A stretch of 64,000 nucleotides of DNA, from the NCBI RefSeq assembly GCF_014771645.1, contig NZ_CP061738.1, positions 307,191 through 371,190 on the forward strand. Reading direction: 5' to 3'. The DNA is from Candidatus Wolbachia massiliensis. GTDB lineage: Bacteria; Pseudomonadota; Alphaproteobacteria; Rickettsiales; Anaplasmataceae. Below, piece after piece: positions 53,485-63,108 of the stretch (positions are counted from its first letter, which is position 1; the number at the start of each line of letters is the position of its first letter). The position numbers and the translations under genes are program-made. The notes beneath the pieces are model-generated. The model searched no databases and had not been told where the DNA came from. It was given only the letters and a program-made list of their open reading frames with translations.

Positions 53485-54513
53485 ATGTTAAGCAATCTTT
53501 GGAAAAAAGGAACGAGTTTTCTCGGCAGTGAGTTTGCAATAATGGGTGGTGCTATGAGCTGGGTTTCCGAGAGAAACTTGGTTTCAGCAATCTCAAACGC
53601 TGGCGGTTTTGGTGTGATTGCATGTGGTGCTATGTCTCCAGACTTGCTGGAAAAAGAAATCATAGAAACGCAAAAACTAACTAGTAAGCCTTTCGGTGTA
53701 AATCTAATTACTATGCACCCAAACTTGAGTGAGTTGATAGATGTGTGTATTGAAAGGAAAGTAAGCCACATGGTTCTTGCTGGTGGGCTACCAACAAAAT
53801 CTAGTATAGAAAAAATCAAGAATGTGGGCATTAAAGTAATGTGTTTTGCGCCATCGTTAAGCCTTGCGAAGAGGTTAGTAAAAATAGGGGTAGATGCACT
53901 AATAATAGAAGGAATGGAAGCAGGTGGGCACATAGGTCCAGTTAGTACATCAGTCCTTGCACAAGAGATATTGCCCCACCTCAAAAATGAACAAATACCA
54001 GTTTTTGTTGCGGGTGGAATAGGCAGAGGTGAAATGATAGTTAGTTACCTTAAAATGGGAGCAAGTGGCTGTCAAATAGGCACATTGTTTGTCTGCACCA
54101 ATGAATCAATTGCCCACAAAAACTTTAAAGAAGTATTCATAAAATCAGCTGCACGTAATGCGGTGTCCTCTGTGCAAGTAAGCGCTGATTTTTCTGTAAT
54201 CCCAGTGAGGGCTATAGCTAACAAAGCAAGTGATGACTTCGTGGAACATCAAAGAGAAGTAATTGATAAATACCAAAAGGGAGAGATTTCAAAAGAAGAT
54301 GGACAGCTCGAGATAGAAAAATTCTGGGCTGGAGCTTTAAGAAGAGCAGTAATTGAAGGAGACGTTGAAACGGGATCTTTAATGGCTGGCCAAAGTGTTG
54401 GCATGGTTGATAAAGAAAAGCCTGTAAAAGAAGTAGTGAATATGTTAGTCCAGCAAGCAAACAACTGTATTGAAAACAAATCTATAGAGGTAGAAAATCC
54501 AGAAAGCAAGTAG
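53485..54513 (+). CDS. nitronate monooxygenase / FabK-like flavoprotein
   Basis: 342 aa TIM-barrel FMN enzyme of the NPD family. Typical segments are FAIMGGAMSWVSERNLVSAI, SNAGGFGVIACG, LIIEGMEAGGHIG (the family EGxEAGGHxG), VFVAGGIGRGEMIVSYL and GASGCQIGTLFVCT, and the C-terminal WAGALRRAVIEGDVETGSLM. It could be an enoyl-ACP reductase II (FabK) or a nitronate monooxygenase; the sequence does not decide. Starts 5 bp after cybB. Confidence 0.88.
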   Translation: MLSNLWKKGTSFLGSEFAIMGGAMSWVSERNLVSAISNAGGFGVIACGAMSPDLLEKEIIETQKLTSKPFGVNLITMHPNLSELIDVCIERKVSHMVLAGGLPTKSSIEKIKNVGIKVMCFAPSLSLAKRLVKIGVDALIIEGMEAGGHIGPVSTSVLAQEILPHLKNEQIPVFVAGGIGRGEMIVSYLKMGASGCQIGTLFVCTNESIAHKNFKEVFIKSAARNAVSSVQVSADFSVIPVRAIANKASDDFVEHQREVIDKYQKGEISKEDGQLEIEKFWAGALRRAVIEGDVETGSLMAGQSVGMVDKEKPVKEVVNMLVQQANNCIENKSIEVENPESK

Positions 54514-54538
54514 TTAGTAAGTCGCCGCAACTCCCTTT

Positions 54539-54562
54539 AACAGGGCATAATGGCTCTGTTTT
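54539..54562 (+). terminator. rho-independent terminator after the NPD gene
   Basis: AACAGGGC, a 6-nt loop and GCTCTGTT (8 bp with one G-U pair), followed by TTTT-type sequence; 25 bp after the stop. Confidence 0.75.
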
Positions 54563-54620
54563 AATGTAAAATTAACGCTAAAGAGGTATCTATACACTTT
54601 GCTATGTATGGAGAAATGTT

Positions 54621-55748
54621 ATGCCCAATTTACTTAAAATAGAAGATTTGATTCAATCTTTGAGTAATGAAAAAGATCGTGAACTGTGCAGAGCTATATT
54701 TAACAAGATAACGAAAAAAAAACACAATCATGAAAGCCCACAAAAAAATAAAGATAGAACTCTCACAAAATGCATAGGGTCGTTCAATGAAGGGGCTAAT
54801 CCTGATGTACTCAGTAAATTAGAGGAATTTTTGAGTGAAAAGATTAAATTGGAAGAACTGCCAAAAAAAGAGGAGTATCAAAAATATTATAAGTATTATA
54901 TCGAAAACTTTCTTCCAGTCTTGAAAGTAGCAATAATGGAATCAAAAGCACTAGCCGAACTTCCAGTGTTTAACAAAGAAATAGAACAATCACAAGGACC
55001 TAAAACAAGAAAAGGAGAAATAGTAGGAATAATTTTAGGGATTACTAACAAGATCGGCAGTCAAGATCATCCTAGTAGCACTATTGAAAATCAAAACGGC
55101 CGTAGAAACAGTCAAGCCAGTAACCATAGTGTGGAAACTCCTGAACTCAGTGATAGTAATAATTTAGACAGTGGAATAAGTTCACTTGTACCAAATGAAG
55201 AAAATTTGAAGTCATCAGTAAGTAGTAGAAGGGGCAGTGTAAGCTCGACATCAAGTTCTGCTGAAAAAAATAGCGATTCACAAGAAGAAACTGGAGATCA
55301 AATGCAACCAGTGCAGATTGTAGAAGAAGAGCCACAGGTGTCATCCCAGTGCTTGAGATCCAGAGAAAAAGAAAATATGGACCCAAATGATCAAGTTACC
55401 CAGGTAACAGGCAGTCAAACCAATACAATACAAACCGAAGAAAAAAAGGAAGGAGTTGTTCCAAAGAAACAAAGTGTTCCTGATAATAACAATAATAATA
55501 AAAATGTCCCACCTGAAAAACAACCCAACAATAGAAATCTTCACAGTGCACTTGTAGCAGGTTGCACTGTCTTGGCTATAGGATGCATTGTTGCAGGAGC
55601 AATGACGGCAAGTGCAGGATTATTTGCCATGGCTGCGGTGTTTGCTATGGCAGCGGCAGCCGAACTGCATTCAAACTTCCTATCAAGTGAATTAACATCC
55701 ATCAATGTGAGTCCTCTTGTTGATGATAAACAACTGGGTAAAAATTAA
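54621..55748 (+). CDS. hypothetical protein, candidate secreted effector
   Basis: 375 aa. The N-terminal 140 residues are charged and helical (MPNLLKIEDLIQSLSNEKDR). A long low-complexity middle rich in Ser, Gln, Glu and Asn (about 155-300, for example SSRRGSVSSTSSSAEKNS) follows, and then a C-terminal hydrophobic, Ala/Gly-rich pair of helices (HSALVAGCTVLAIGCIVAG and FAMAAVFAMAAAAELH). No known domain. It lies immediately before a T4SS islet; effector function is inference from architecture and position. Confidence 0.65.
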   Translation: MPNLLKIEDLIQSLSNEKDRELCRAIFNKITKKKHNHESPQKNKDRTLTKCIGSFNEGANPDVLSKLEEFLSEKIKLEELPKKEEYQKYYKYYIENFLPVLKVAIMESKALAELPVFNKEIEQSQGPKTRKGEIVGIILGITNKIGSQDHPSSTIENQNGRRNSQASNHSVETPELSDSNNLDSGISSLVPNEENLKSSVSSRRGSVSSTSSSAEKNSDSQEETGDQMQPVQIVEEEPQVSSQCLRSREKENMDPNDQVTQVTGSQTNTIQTEEKKEGVVPKKQSVPDNNNNNKNVPPEKQPNNRNLHSALVAGCTVLAIGCIVAGAMTASAGLFAMAAVFAMAAAAELHSNFLSSELTSINVSPLVDDKQLGKN

Positions 55749-55785
55749 ATATGTGTTACTTGTAGTGAACAGACAAATTCAGTTC

Positions 55786-55814
55786 TTGCCTGTTGATGTG
55801 AAAGTTGTTATAAT
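55786..55814 (+). promoter_or_regulatory. promoter of the T4SS islet
   Basis: TTGCCT, a 17-bp spacer and a perfect TATAAT, 29 bp before the start at 55843. It probably drives all three genes to 61526. Confidence 0.7.
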
Positions 55815-55842
55815 CAAGGGGTTTTTAAAAGGTGTTTAGTTG

Positions 55843-56217
55843 ATGCGCATTCAATTGAATAAAGTTTTGGTTTTTGTAGCTCTATTTAGTTTCATTTTTG
55901 TATCATATTCTAGCGAAGCAAATTCGGTTAGTAAGGAATTACAAGATGTACAAGAAAAGGCAAAAGATTATCTTTCTTCATTGTCAGTTAAAGAGACTGT
56001 AGAAAATATGAGTCCTTCAACGGTTATAGGGTTATGCATAGCTGCAGTGATACTTGCAATAGTGTTTAGAGGTCTAATTTTTTTCATGATAATGTTTGGT
56101 GTGCTAGTTATGATGTTTGGCAGTACAGAAAAAGCAACGGATTACTTGAAAGAAAAATTTAACTTTGCAAAAGATATAAATTTACACCCTGATAGCAAAA
56201 AAGAAAAGAAAGATTAA
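55843..56217 (+). CDS. small exported membrane protein, possible VirB2-like pilin
   Basis: 124 aa from ATG 55843, with AAAGGTG as RBS. A signal peptide (VLVFVALFSFIFVSYSSEAN) precedes a polar helix and two adjoining hydrophobic segments (VIGLCIAAVILAIVFRGLIF and FMIMFGVLVMMF), then a basic tail. This resembles processed VirB2 pilins, and virB2 copies lie next to virB4-II in Rickettsiales genomes. No sequence motif proves it. It starts the islet 52 bp before virB4-II. Confidence 0.5.
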   Translation: MRIQLNKVLVFVALFSFIFVSYSSEANSVSKELQDVQEKAKDYLSSLSVKETVENMSPSTVIGLCIAAVILAIVFRGLIFFMIMFGVLVMMFGSTEKATDYLKEKFNFAKDINLHPDSKKEKKD

Positions 56218-56269
56218 GTATCACTTGTGGATTTTTATATTTTTTCTTATTGAATACACATGATGTTGT

Positions 56270-58615
56270 ATGCAGTCAAAAATACCAACAACTAATCCTA
56301 AGATTGAGAAAAAGGATAATTTAGCATTATTAGAGAGCGTTGATTTAGATTTTATCCCTTACGCTTGTCATTACGATGAAGAAACCATACTAACAAAACA
56401 GGGAGAATTGCTAAAGATAATCAAGTTAGAAGATTATTCCTCTGCTGATAACTACAGCGACCTTAGAACTGAAATCAGAAAAAGCATATCAAAAAATATC
56501 AATAGCTTATACTTTTCCGTCTGGATTCATACTGTTAGAAAGCGTAACAAACTGAGCTTGAAATGGAATAAAACAGGAGACTTCTCTGATAAGCTACATT
56601 CAACGTGGCTTAATAAACTCACGGACAGTAAACTACAGTATATAAATGAATTATACATCGTAGTATTGCTCAGCGATTTCGGCAAACACATTAATAACTC
56701 ATTTTTTTTTAGTGGAATAAAAAGCAAGCACAAGCTGTTTTTACAAGAAAATCATCAGGAACTACAAAAGGTAACCGACTTAATTTATAATGATTTAGAA
56801 CCTTTCGGAGCTAAAAAGCTAGGTCTAAGGTTTAGTGATGGTAAAGTATATTCTGAAATGACAGAATTTCTCCATTATATTGTTACATTAACACACAAAG
56901 ATTATCCAGTATGTGAAAGTGATCTGTCGAAATATATTAAAAATTTAAAGGTAGCCTTTGGTTTTAACAAGTTTCAAACAACGTTTGAAGATCGACAGAA
57001 ATTTGGTTCTATTTTTTGTATAAAGGAATATCGGGAAATCCCCTTGGAAAATATAGACAGGTGCTTGCAACTTGACTCTGAGCTCATTATTACAGAAATA
57101 ATAATATTCACCAGTAATAGCAAGGCAGTAAAAGAATTCAAAAAGCAAATCAACATGCTACAAATCAGTGAGGATAATATCTTACTTCAAAATTCAGAAA
57201 TAAAGGAAATAGTAGAACTTGAAAAAACTTCTGCTATAGACTTTTGTCAGCAAAAAATTATCTTTACGGTCTTTGCAGATGATAAGAATAGATTAGCAAA
57301 AAATATAAGCGATTTATCCTCCATAATGTCGTTAATTGGCTTGATGATGTTCAGAACTGATTTGCACATGGAAAATCATTTTTGGGCACAGCTTCCTGGT
57401 AATTTTACTTTTATTACACAACCGAAAAACATATTAGCAAAATATGCTTGCAGCTTTGCTATGCTGCATGATTTTACATCAGGCACATTAAAAGGAGGAA
57501 GGTGGAAAGAAGCAGTAACAGTCTTTTTTTCAAAACAAGGAAGCCCTTACTTCTTTAATTTCCATGGAAAAAAAAATAATGGCCATACCACAATACTCGG
57601 AGCTCCAAATTCGGGCAGAACCTCACTGATTAACTTCTTATTATCAGAGTCAAGAAAATTTAATCCTAGAATTATCATATTAGATAACACTGGAAAATCG
57701 ATAATTTTCACTAAAGCAGTGAGTGGTGAGTATTACATAATTGATCCAAAATATAAAGATAAAAGCCTAAAGTTTAATCCACTAAACATTGAAGATAGTG
57801 TTTCCAACCGCAATATGCTTGTTGAGATGATCAAAAGAATGGTCAGCTTAGTGGATGTAGAAGAAAAGATAAAAAAAATTGTAGATTCTATATTCGCTAT
57901 ACCAAAGGAATCACGTTCTATTTCGCAAATTTCTGAGGTGCTCTTGCTCCTTGGGGGTAAGATAAGTAAATGGTGTGGTAATGGTGAGTTCGCTTACTTA
58001 TTTCAAGATGGTGATGAATCAGGTATCGATTGGGAGGCAAAAACTATATCTCTCAATACTGCTAACCTAACAAAACGAAAAGAATGTATGTCCGTGATAC
58101 TTTACTATTTTTTATACTCTTTTGAAGCAAAATGTGATGGCTCACCTGCAATACTCGTTTTGGATGAGGCATGGGAGATAAGTAACATTTTTCCTACAGA
58201 GGAAGAGTTTGATAATTGGATGCAAAGGATGACAAAATTAAATGTTGTGGTAATTTTAAGTACTGAGAACTTAAACCTGGCATTTGCTAGTAAATTTACT
58301 CAATATTTGGATAAACATGTTGATACAAGGATTTTAATGCCAAACGTCAATGCAAACAGATTGTATATGAAGGCATTTTCTCTATCAAAAGAGGAGCTGA
58401 ATATAATTCTGCAGACACCAACGCAGGAGGGTTTATTTTTAATAAAGCAGTACAAAGGATTAGTAACTTTAAATCTAGATTTAAAAGACATGCAAGAAAT
58501 ACATGTACTCTCAGCTAATAAAGAGACTATAAAGTATATGTATGAAGCAATAAAAGAAAAAGGAGAAGAAGTTAACAAGTGGTTACCGGTGTTTTATGAA
58601 AAGTGTAAAGCTTAA
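56270..58615 (+). CDS. virB4: VirB4 family ATPase, second paralog (VirB4-II)
   Basis: 781 aa. VirB4 ATPases energise type IV secretion at the inner-membrane face. The N-terminal CagE/TrbE/VirB-like region is followed by a RecA-like domain with Walker A GAPNSGRTSL near residue 444, where the invariant Lys is Arg, and Walker B AILVLDEAWEI near 628. FWAQLPGNFTFITQPKN is the family landmark ahead of the ATPase core. Rickettsiales carry a normal and a divergent VirB4; this is the divergent one. ATP hydrolysis may be impaired. The stop overlaps the next start by 20 bp. Confidence 0.88.
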   Translation: MQSKIPTTNPKIEKKDNLALLESVDLDFIPYACHYDEETILTKQGELLKIIKLEDYSSADNYSDLRTEIRKSISKNINSLYFSVWIHTVRKRNKLSLKWNKTGDFSDKLHSTWLNKLTDSKLQYINELYIVVLLSDFGKHINNSFFFSGIKSKHKLFLQENHQELQKVTDLIYNDLEPFGAKKLGLRFSDGKVYSEMTEFLHYIVTLTHKDYPVCESDLSKYIKNLKVAFGFNKFQTTFEDRQKFGSIFCIKEYREIPLENIDRCLQLDSELIITEIIIFTSNSKAVKEFKKQINMLQISEDNILLQNSEIKEIVELEKTSAIDFCQQKIIFTVFADDKNRLAKNISDLSSIMSLIGLMMFRTDLHMENHFWAQLPGNFTFITQPKNILAKYACSFAMLHDFTSGTLKGGRWKEAVTVFFSKQGSPYFFNFHGKKNNGHTTILGAPNSGRTSLINFLLSESRKFNPRIIILDNTGKSIIFTKAVSGEYYIIDPKYKDKSLKFNPLNIEDSVSNRNMLVEMIKRMVSLVDVEEKIKKIVDSIFAIPKESRSISQISEVLLLLGGKISKWCGNGEFAYLFQDGDESGIDWEAKTISLNTANLTKRKECMSVILYYFLYSFEAKCDGSPAILVLDEAWEISNIFPTEEEFDNWMQRMTKLNVVVILSTENLNLAFASKFTQYLDKHVDTRILMPNVNANRLYMKAFSLSKEELNIILQTPTQEGLFLIKQYKGLVTLNLDLKDMQEIHVLSANKETIKYMYEAIKEKGEEVNKWLPVFYEKCKA

Positions 58616-61526
58616 TTTTTTATTGATGTTCTTCTTGATATTTGGTCTTACGTACCAAGGGTATGCTGACTGTCCGCCTACCGTAGAAAGTACTACTGAA
58701 CTCGAGGCTGGAAGCAAAAAAGGTTGGGAAGGTTTTTTAAAAATTTTTAGTTTTGGTACTGCTGGAAGTTTCGCAGTTGATGAAAAATTATACCAATACA
58801 TTACAGCAAAACAAGTAAAAGACCAAGGGATTAATGGTTATTTTAATCCAAAGATTCAAGTATGTGATTATGAGGGAAATAACTGTCATGAATTGTATGA
58901 TAAAATGTCTTGTCAAAAAATATATGGAACACAAAGCACAGGTGGTGGAGTTTCAGCGGCAGCTTTTATCGACTGGGAAGGAGATAAAACAAAGGTTGGA
59001 GGAGAAATTGCCCAGGGTCTTGAGTGGGAATGGGCAGACAATGTTACTGATGAAGAAAAAAAGAAGTTTGCTAAGTCTCCTAAAATATGCGCTTGTAGTC
59101 AAAAAGGGGCTTGTATGGACGCTTTTTCTGGAGGTTTTGCTAGAATCATTTCAGGAGCAAATATTTTCCGTCCAGGGGATATGGACAACGTTTGTGATAC
59201 TTGTTCGTCATGGAGTAAAGGAAAGCAAAAAGTAAAGTGCGCTCCTGTACCACTTGCGCCTGGCCCACCTCCGCTTTGTGATCAACTTGCAATGTCACCT
59301 CCACAAGTTAAAATTGTTCCTATAACAAACGAAGATAATGATTACTTTGATCCTAAGGTTAAGGTAATAGCTGGTGATCTAATAGAAGAGAATGGAAAAA
59401 TTGGAAAAGAATTAGATTTTCCCAGAAAGTACAAAAAAGACAAGGCTGGGGAGCGCACTACTACGAATGGAGTTAAGGAGCATTCTATTTTAGATAGAGA
59501 TGGTACGACACACTACTTCGAAACTTACAGAGAAAAAGACAAGCTTTGTGCTGAATACCGTGGTACTGAAAGAGAAAAGTCTAAAAGGAAATTACAATTT
59601 CCTGCTCGTTGTTTCCCGTCACCCCCTGCTCCAGAACTTGAAGAAGTGAGTATACCAAAACCTGAGGAAAGGAAGGGTAAAAATACACTAAAAGTAAAAA
59701 TTAAGACGAGTGCAAGTACTTGTATTAAAATAGGTGGGGACCCCAGTGGTAATCTCTGTACTTTTTATGTTAACACCAATTCTCCCGCAAACATCGGCCC
59801 TCTGTCTTTGAAAGTAATAAAACCGAAAATAGTTGAAAAAAAAACTAAGAGTAATGACGACGAAAGTAACATCATTGATGTTATAGAAGGTATATTGAGA
59901 AAGAATCCTCAGTTTAAAATTTTAGAACAATATGGTTGTGTTCCTAATGTTGGAATTGAACTTCCCAGTGGTGAAGAATACAGTGTAACAAGTCCTAAGA
60001 AAAATAATGAGAATGTACTCATTAAGTTAGAATTAGATAACATGGGGATGCCAAAAATAGTAGTAAGATATATGATAGTAAAAGACCAAGCAAATTCTAA
60101 AAGTAAAATGCTCTGCCTTTTTGGCTGGAAGCCAGAACCAGAAGAGTTTATCCTGAAAAGAGGTAATGAAATAATACCACTAAAATCAGTGGGGACAAGG
60201 TATGTTAAATACGATTCTGTTTATTCAAAGGAATCAAATCAGTTCTATTATCTTCCAAGCAAGGACAACGAAAAAGTCGACCTTTTGCAAAAATCTCAAG
60301 AGGAGTTGGATGAAATAATATTTAATAAACAAGGATATGTTTTCTTTCCCGACAAAAATAAGCAGGAGAAGGGAAAATGTAGTTATTGTGTAGATGAAAG
60401 TAAAGATGAAAAGATAGATGACTACTTTGACAGTGGTAAAGTCAAAGTAGTATACAAATTGACGGATGTAGAGTATAGAGAAAAATGTGATCAAGGTAAT
60501 AGTTGCCGTTCAACTCAATATTTGAATAAAAAGAATGACAAGCCATTTTACTTAGAATATGAGGAAGTGGATTGTAAAAATAAGGAAGGTAAAATATTAA
60601 GAAATGAAAAAAATGAAGTACAAAAGTGCACACAATTAAAAGATCAACCAATTAAAGCAAACAGAACAGAAGTTTTTTATGCTGATAAATTATGTATGTT
60701 TGACTTGAAGAGTGTGAAAGATAAGGTGTTAGACACAATAGAGAAACGGTTAAAAAGTAAAAACTTGCAACAACCTTACGAGTTTTCAGGTGATAATAAT
60801 TATACAGATGATTTATCAAAATACGGTTACATTGAAATAGAAGCATGGGGAGGTGGTGAAGCAGGTCATATAGATGGTGAAGCTCAGTCCACGGAAAGTA
60901 GACCAGGAATGCCAGGAGATTACATTAAAGTTCAATTGAAGATAGATCCTAATTATCCTATCATTAAAGCTAAAGCTACAGAAGGAGGTGGCAGACTTAC
61001 AGGCCATATATCCAATAAGGATGGTGGACCAATTTTTGTAGAAATGTGCAAATTACAAAGACAAAATTGTAAACCATTAATCACTGTTGCAGGTGGTGGC
61101 ATACATAAGAAATATGGTAATAGAGAATATAAGGAAACAAAAGTCCATGATGATGATGTGAAGAATTTAAAAATATTAGGGAATCCAACAATAGTAACAG
61201 GTACAGCATCTGTACAAGATAATCAAATAACATACATAGAAAATGGCGAAATCAAACACGAAGCGGTAAGATGTAACAGCGTAAGAAGTAACAAACATGG
61301 TGCCGGTGGTTGTATTGACAAAAGTAGTAAAACCTACGGTAGAGGCTCTCCTGGTTATGTAATAATTAAGTCCGTAAAGATTGATGATAAAGAAGTGGAA
61401 AAAATAATTGGTGATCTTATAGATCTTGTAAAAGATCCAAATAGTAAGGGAGCTTTAATCGAAGAACTTTATCCTGGTATAACTAAGGAAATAAAGGAAG
61501 AGGTTAAGAAAGAGCTGCTAGGGTAA
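58596..61526 (+). CDS. large exported Cys-rich protein linked to the T4SS islet
   Basis: 976 aa. A signal peptide (MKSVKLNFLLMFFLIFGLTY, cleavage near YA-DC) and no later membrane segments. More than 30 Cys, many in clusters (CACSQKGACMD, CDTCSSWSKGKQKVKC, KCSYCVDES), and a Pro-rich stretch (CAPVPLAPGPPPLC). A C-terminal Gly-rich region (EAWGGGEAGHIDGE, TVAGGGIH) recalls the hydrophilic parts of the extended VirB6 proteins of Rickettsiales, but no VirB6 membrane core is present. It overlaps virB4-II, so the two are made together. I infer an extracytoplasmic T4SS component or surface protein. Confidence 0.7.
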   Translation: MKSVKLNFLLMFFLIFGLTYQGYADCPPTVESTTELEAGSKKGWEGFLKIFSFGTAGSFAVDEKLYQYITAKQVKDQGINGYFNPKIQVCDYEGNNCHELYDKMSCQKIYGTQSTGGGVSAAAFIDWEGDKTKVGGEIAQGLEWEWADNVTDEEKKKFAKSPKICACSQKGACMDAFSGGFARIISGANIFRPGDMDNVCDTCSSWSKGKQKVKCAPVPLAPGPPPLCDQLAMSPPQVKIVPITNEDNDYFDPKVKVIAGDLIEENGKIGKELDFPRKYKKDKAGERTTTNGVKEHSILDRDGTTHYFETYREKDKLCAEYRGTEREKSKRKLQFPARCFPSPPAPELEEVSIPKPEERKGKNTLKVKIKTSASTCIKIGGDPSGNLCTFYVNTNSPANIGPLSLKVIKPKIVEKKTKSNDDESNIIDVIEGILRKNPQFKILEQYGCVPNVGIELPSGEEYSVTSPKKNNENVLIKLELDNMGMPKIVVRYMIVKDQANSKSKMLCLFGWKPEPEEFILKRGNEIIPLKSVGTRYVKYDSVYSKESNQFYYLPSKDNEKVDLLQKSQEELDEIIFNKQGYVFFPDKNKQEKGKCSYCVDESKDEKIDDYFDSGKVKVVYKLTDVEYREKCDQGNSCRSTQYLNKKNDKPFYLEYEEVDCKNKEGKILRNEKNEVQKCTQLKDQPIKANRTEVFYADKLCMFDLKSVKDKVLDTIEKRLKSKNLQQPYEFSGDNNYTDDLSKYGYIEIEAWGGGEAGHIDGEAQSTESRPGMPGDYIKVQLKIDPNYPIIKAKATEGGGRLTGHISNKDGGPIFVEMCKLQRQNCKPLITVAGGGIHKKYGNREYKETKVHDDDVKNLKILGNPTIVTGTASVQDNQITYIENGEIKHEAVRCNSVRSNKHGAGGCIDKSSKTYGRGSPGYVIIKSVKIDDKEVEKIIGDLIDLVKDPNSKGALIEELYPGITKEIKEEVKKELLG

Positions 61527-61580
61527 TAGCCACAGCTGTACGAACATTGCAATTTGAGCCTACCCGGAGGCCAGACATTG

Positions 61581-61669
61581 GGATCTAGGAAATTTTATTA
61601 AATTGGTGAGTATAAAAGTAGCTGTTTTATGTTAAAATACAACATTTTATGGAAAGACTGGATGCCAGT
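61581..61669 (+). repeat. dispersed repeat family W, copy W3 (partial)
   Basis: Matches the left half of W2 (16881-16960): TATTAAATTGGTGAGTATAA, GCTGTTTTATGTTAAAATAC and GACTGGATGCCAGT. It then diverges from W1 and W2. An IS630 fragment follows 100 bp later, in a separate TA. Confidence 0.8.
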
Positions 61670-61769
61670 GTCTCTATGGTAGTACTGGTTTCTGTAATCT
61701 CATCAAAGACGTTATGTTTTAGCAGCTTATGCTCACCAAATCAGTTCACAATTCTGGATCCCAGTACTA

Positions 61770-61894
61770 TAGCCCTTCTCATAATAGTGGAAACAAATGA
61801 AGAAAAGCAGAATCGACAGCATGGCGAAAAGATTTAAACAGAGGTATGTTCCTTCTGACTCTGTTTTTGATAGCAAACCAATAGTGTTCAATAT
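61770..61894 (-). mobile_element. IS630-family element, terminal fragment (125 bp)
   Basis: After TA (61768-61769) it begins with the full terminal repeat TAGCCCTTCTCATAA and matches the OrfB end of the intact copies up to TGTTCAATAT, where it stops at a 12-bp inverted repeat. Confidence 0.9.
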
Positions 61895-61936
61895 GTGTAT
61901 AAGTATGTCCACACAAACTATAAGTACTTATACACA
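61894..61936. repeat. 12-bp perfect inverted repeat at an IS630 breakpoint
   Basis: TGTGTATAAGTA (61894-61905) and TACTTATACACA (61925-61936), separated by 19 nt. The right arm also contains the small palindrome ATAAGTACTTAT. It begins at the exact base where the IS630 fragment ends. It does not match either end of the other ISs in the window. Confidence 0.65.
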
Positions 61937-61991
61937 GCTATACTAATCAATGGAATGTAAATTCGGTTTGAAAAGTTTTTTAAAATTACTA

Positions 61992-62021
61992 TTGACATGA
62001 AAGACAGTATCTTCTTATAAG
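61992..62021 (+). promoter_or_regulatory. possible promoter of the gene at 62001
   Basis: TTGACA, an 18-bp spacer and TATAAG. It overlaps the beginning of the open frame that follows, so if used, translation must start downstream, at ATG 62187. Confidence 0.5.
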
Positions 62022-63106
62022 GAAAATATACCTAAGCTATTTAAGCGAGTTCAGGACGATCAAGATCTAGATCCAGTAAAAATTAGGTTACTTGATCTCC
62101 CCCAAAAAAGAGAACAGGTTCTAAAGAAAGATTATACTATACCGGAGAATGACAAAGAACTTGTTCAAAGTATAATTGACAAGGCCATGCAAGCACTGGA
62201 CGAGGATCTTTTATGTAATGATCAGCAGAGTTATTCTACAGTAAAGTTTACATATGGAGAAAAGAACAAGTATATTACTATACCAGAGTCTATAGGCTAT
62301 ATTAAATTATTTATTGATGAGTTCCGTATTCCGTTAGAAGAGAAGAAAGAACTGCTCGTCACCCTTACAGATCTAGATCAAGAATTTACAGATCAAGTTT
62401 CTAAATTAGTGGAAGAAAAGCTTCCTAAAATAAAGTCACAGCTTGGAGATGACGATATTTCTAAAGAGAAAATAACTAACAGGGCAGAATTTCATAAGTT
62501 ATTAAATAACGTAGATGATGATAAAGTAAGTAAATTATTTAAAGAGATTAGTGGCTTAGATGTAGAAAAAGTATGGAGAGAGCAAAAAGAATTTGTTCTC
62601 CTACAACAAATACATATGGCAGCAACAGAATATGGTCAAATAGGTAGTGCTTGTCCCAAAGGTATATGGAGACGAATTATTCAAAGTGTCGGCATGATTG
62701 ACCAAAAATTAATGGATTCGCTTCATGAGTATCAAAAAGAAAAAATGGTAGAACAGCTAGGCCAAGAAGATTTTGTGAAAAATTTAGCTAATGAATTGAT
62801 TAGACATGCTGAAAAAGATCCAAAATTCAAAACAGCTTTGGTAGATGATTTTATACTTGGCATAATAGATTTAGATAAACCTGAGAAGGTTTCACTTGAG
62901 CAGCAAATGGTTTTTGCAAAGATCAATCAAGAATTTGAATCTACCAAAGGGTTTTTGTTTAATTATCGTAGACCTGTACCAAAAAAAGATGAATATAAAA
63001 TTATCATTAACCAATTACTTGGAGCCAATCAGTTGCAAGTCTTTACTCAAAAAACAGAACAAAATGAAACGTCAGATCCACAGATAAAACCTACTTCAAA
63101 CGAGAG
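62001..63106 (+). pseudogene. hypothetical gene, 3' end cut by IS5 (and perhaps 5' truncated)
   Basis: The frame is open from 62001 and reads as coding (KLFKRVQDDQDLDPVKIRLL), but the first ATG is at 62187 (MQALDEDLL), weakly supported by AAGG. A candidate promoter overlaps the frame start. The protein is charged and helical, with no membrane segment and no family I know. It is interrupted after PTSNESR by IS5 copy I, which adds LAAK and a stop. Whether the remainder continues after the IS cannot be seen. Confidence 0.6.
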
Positions 63107-63108
63107 TA

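Noticed and set aside
61649-61837. 62-codon frame spanning W3 and the IS630 fragment
   Set aside because: A fusion of two unrelated repeats; stop positions differ in other copies.
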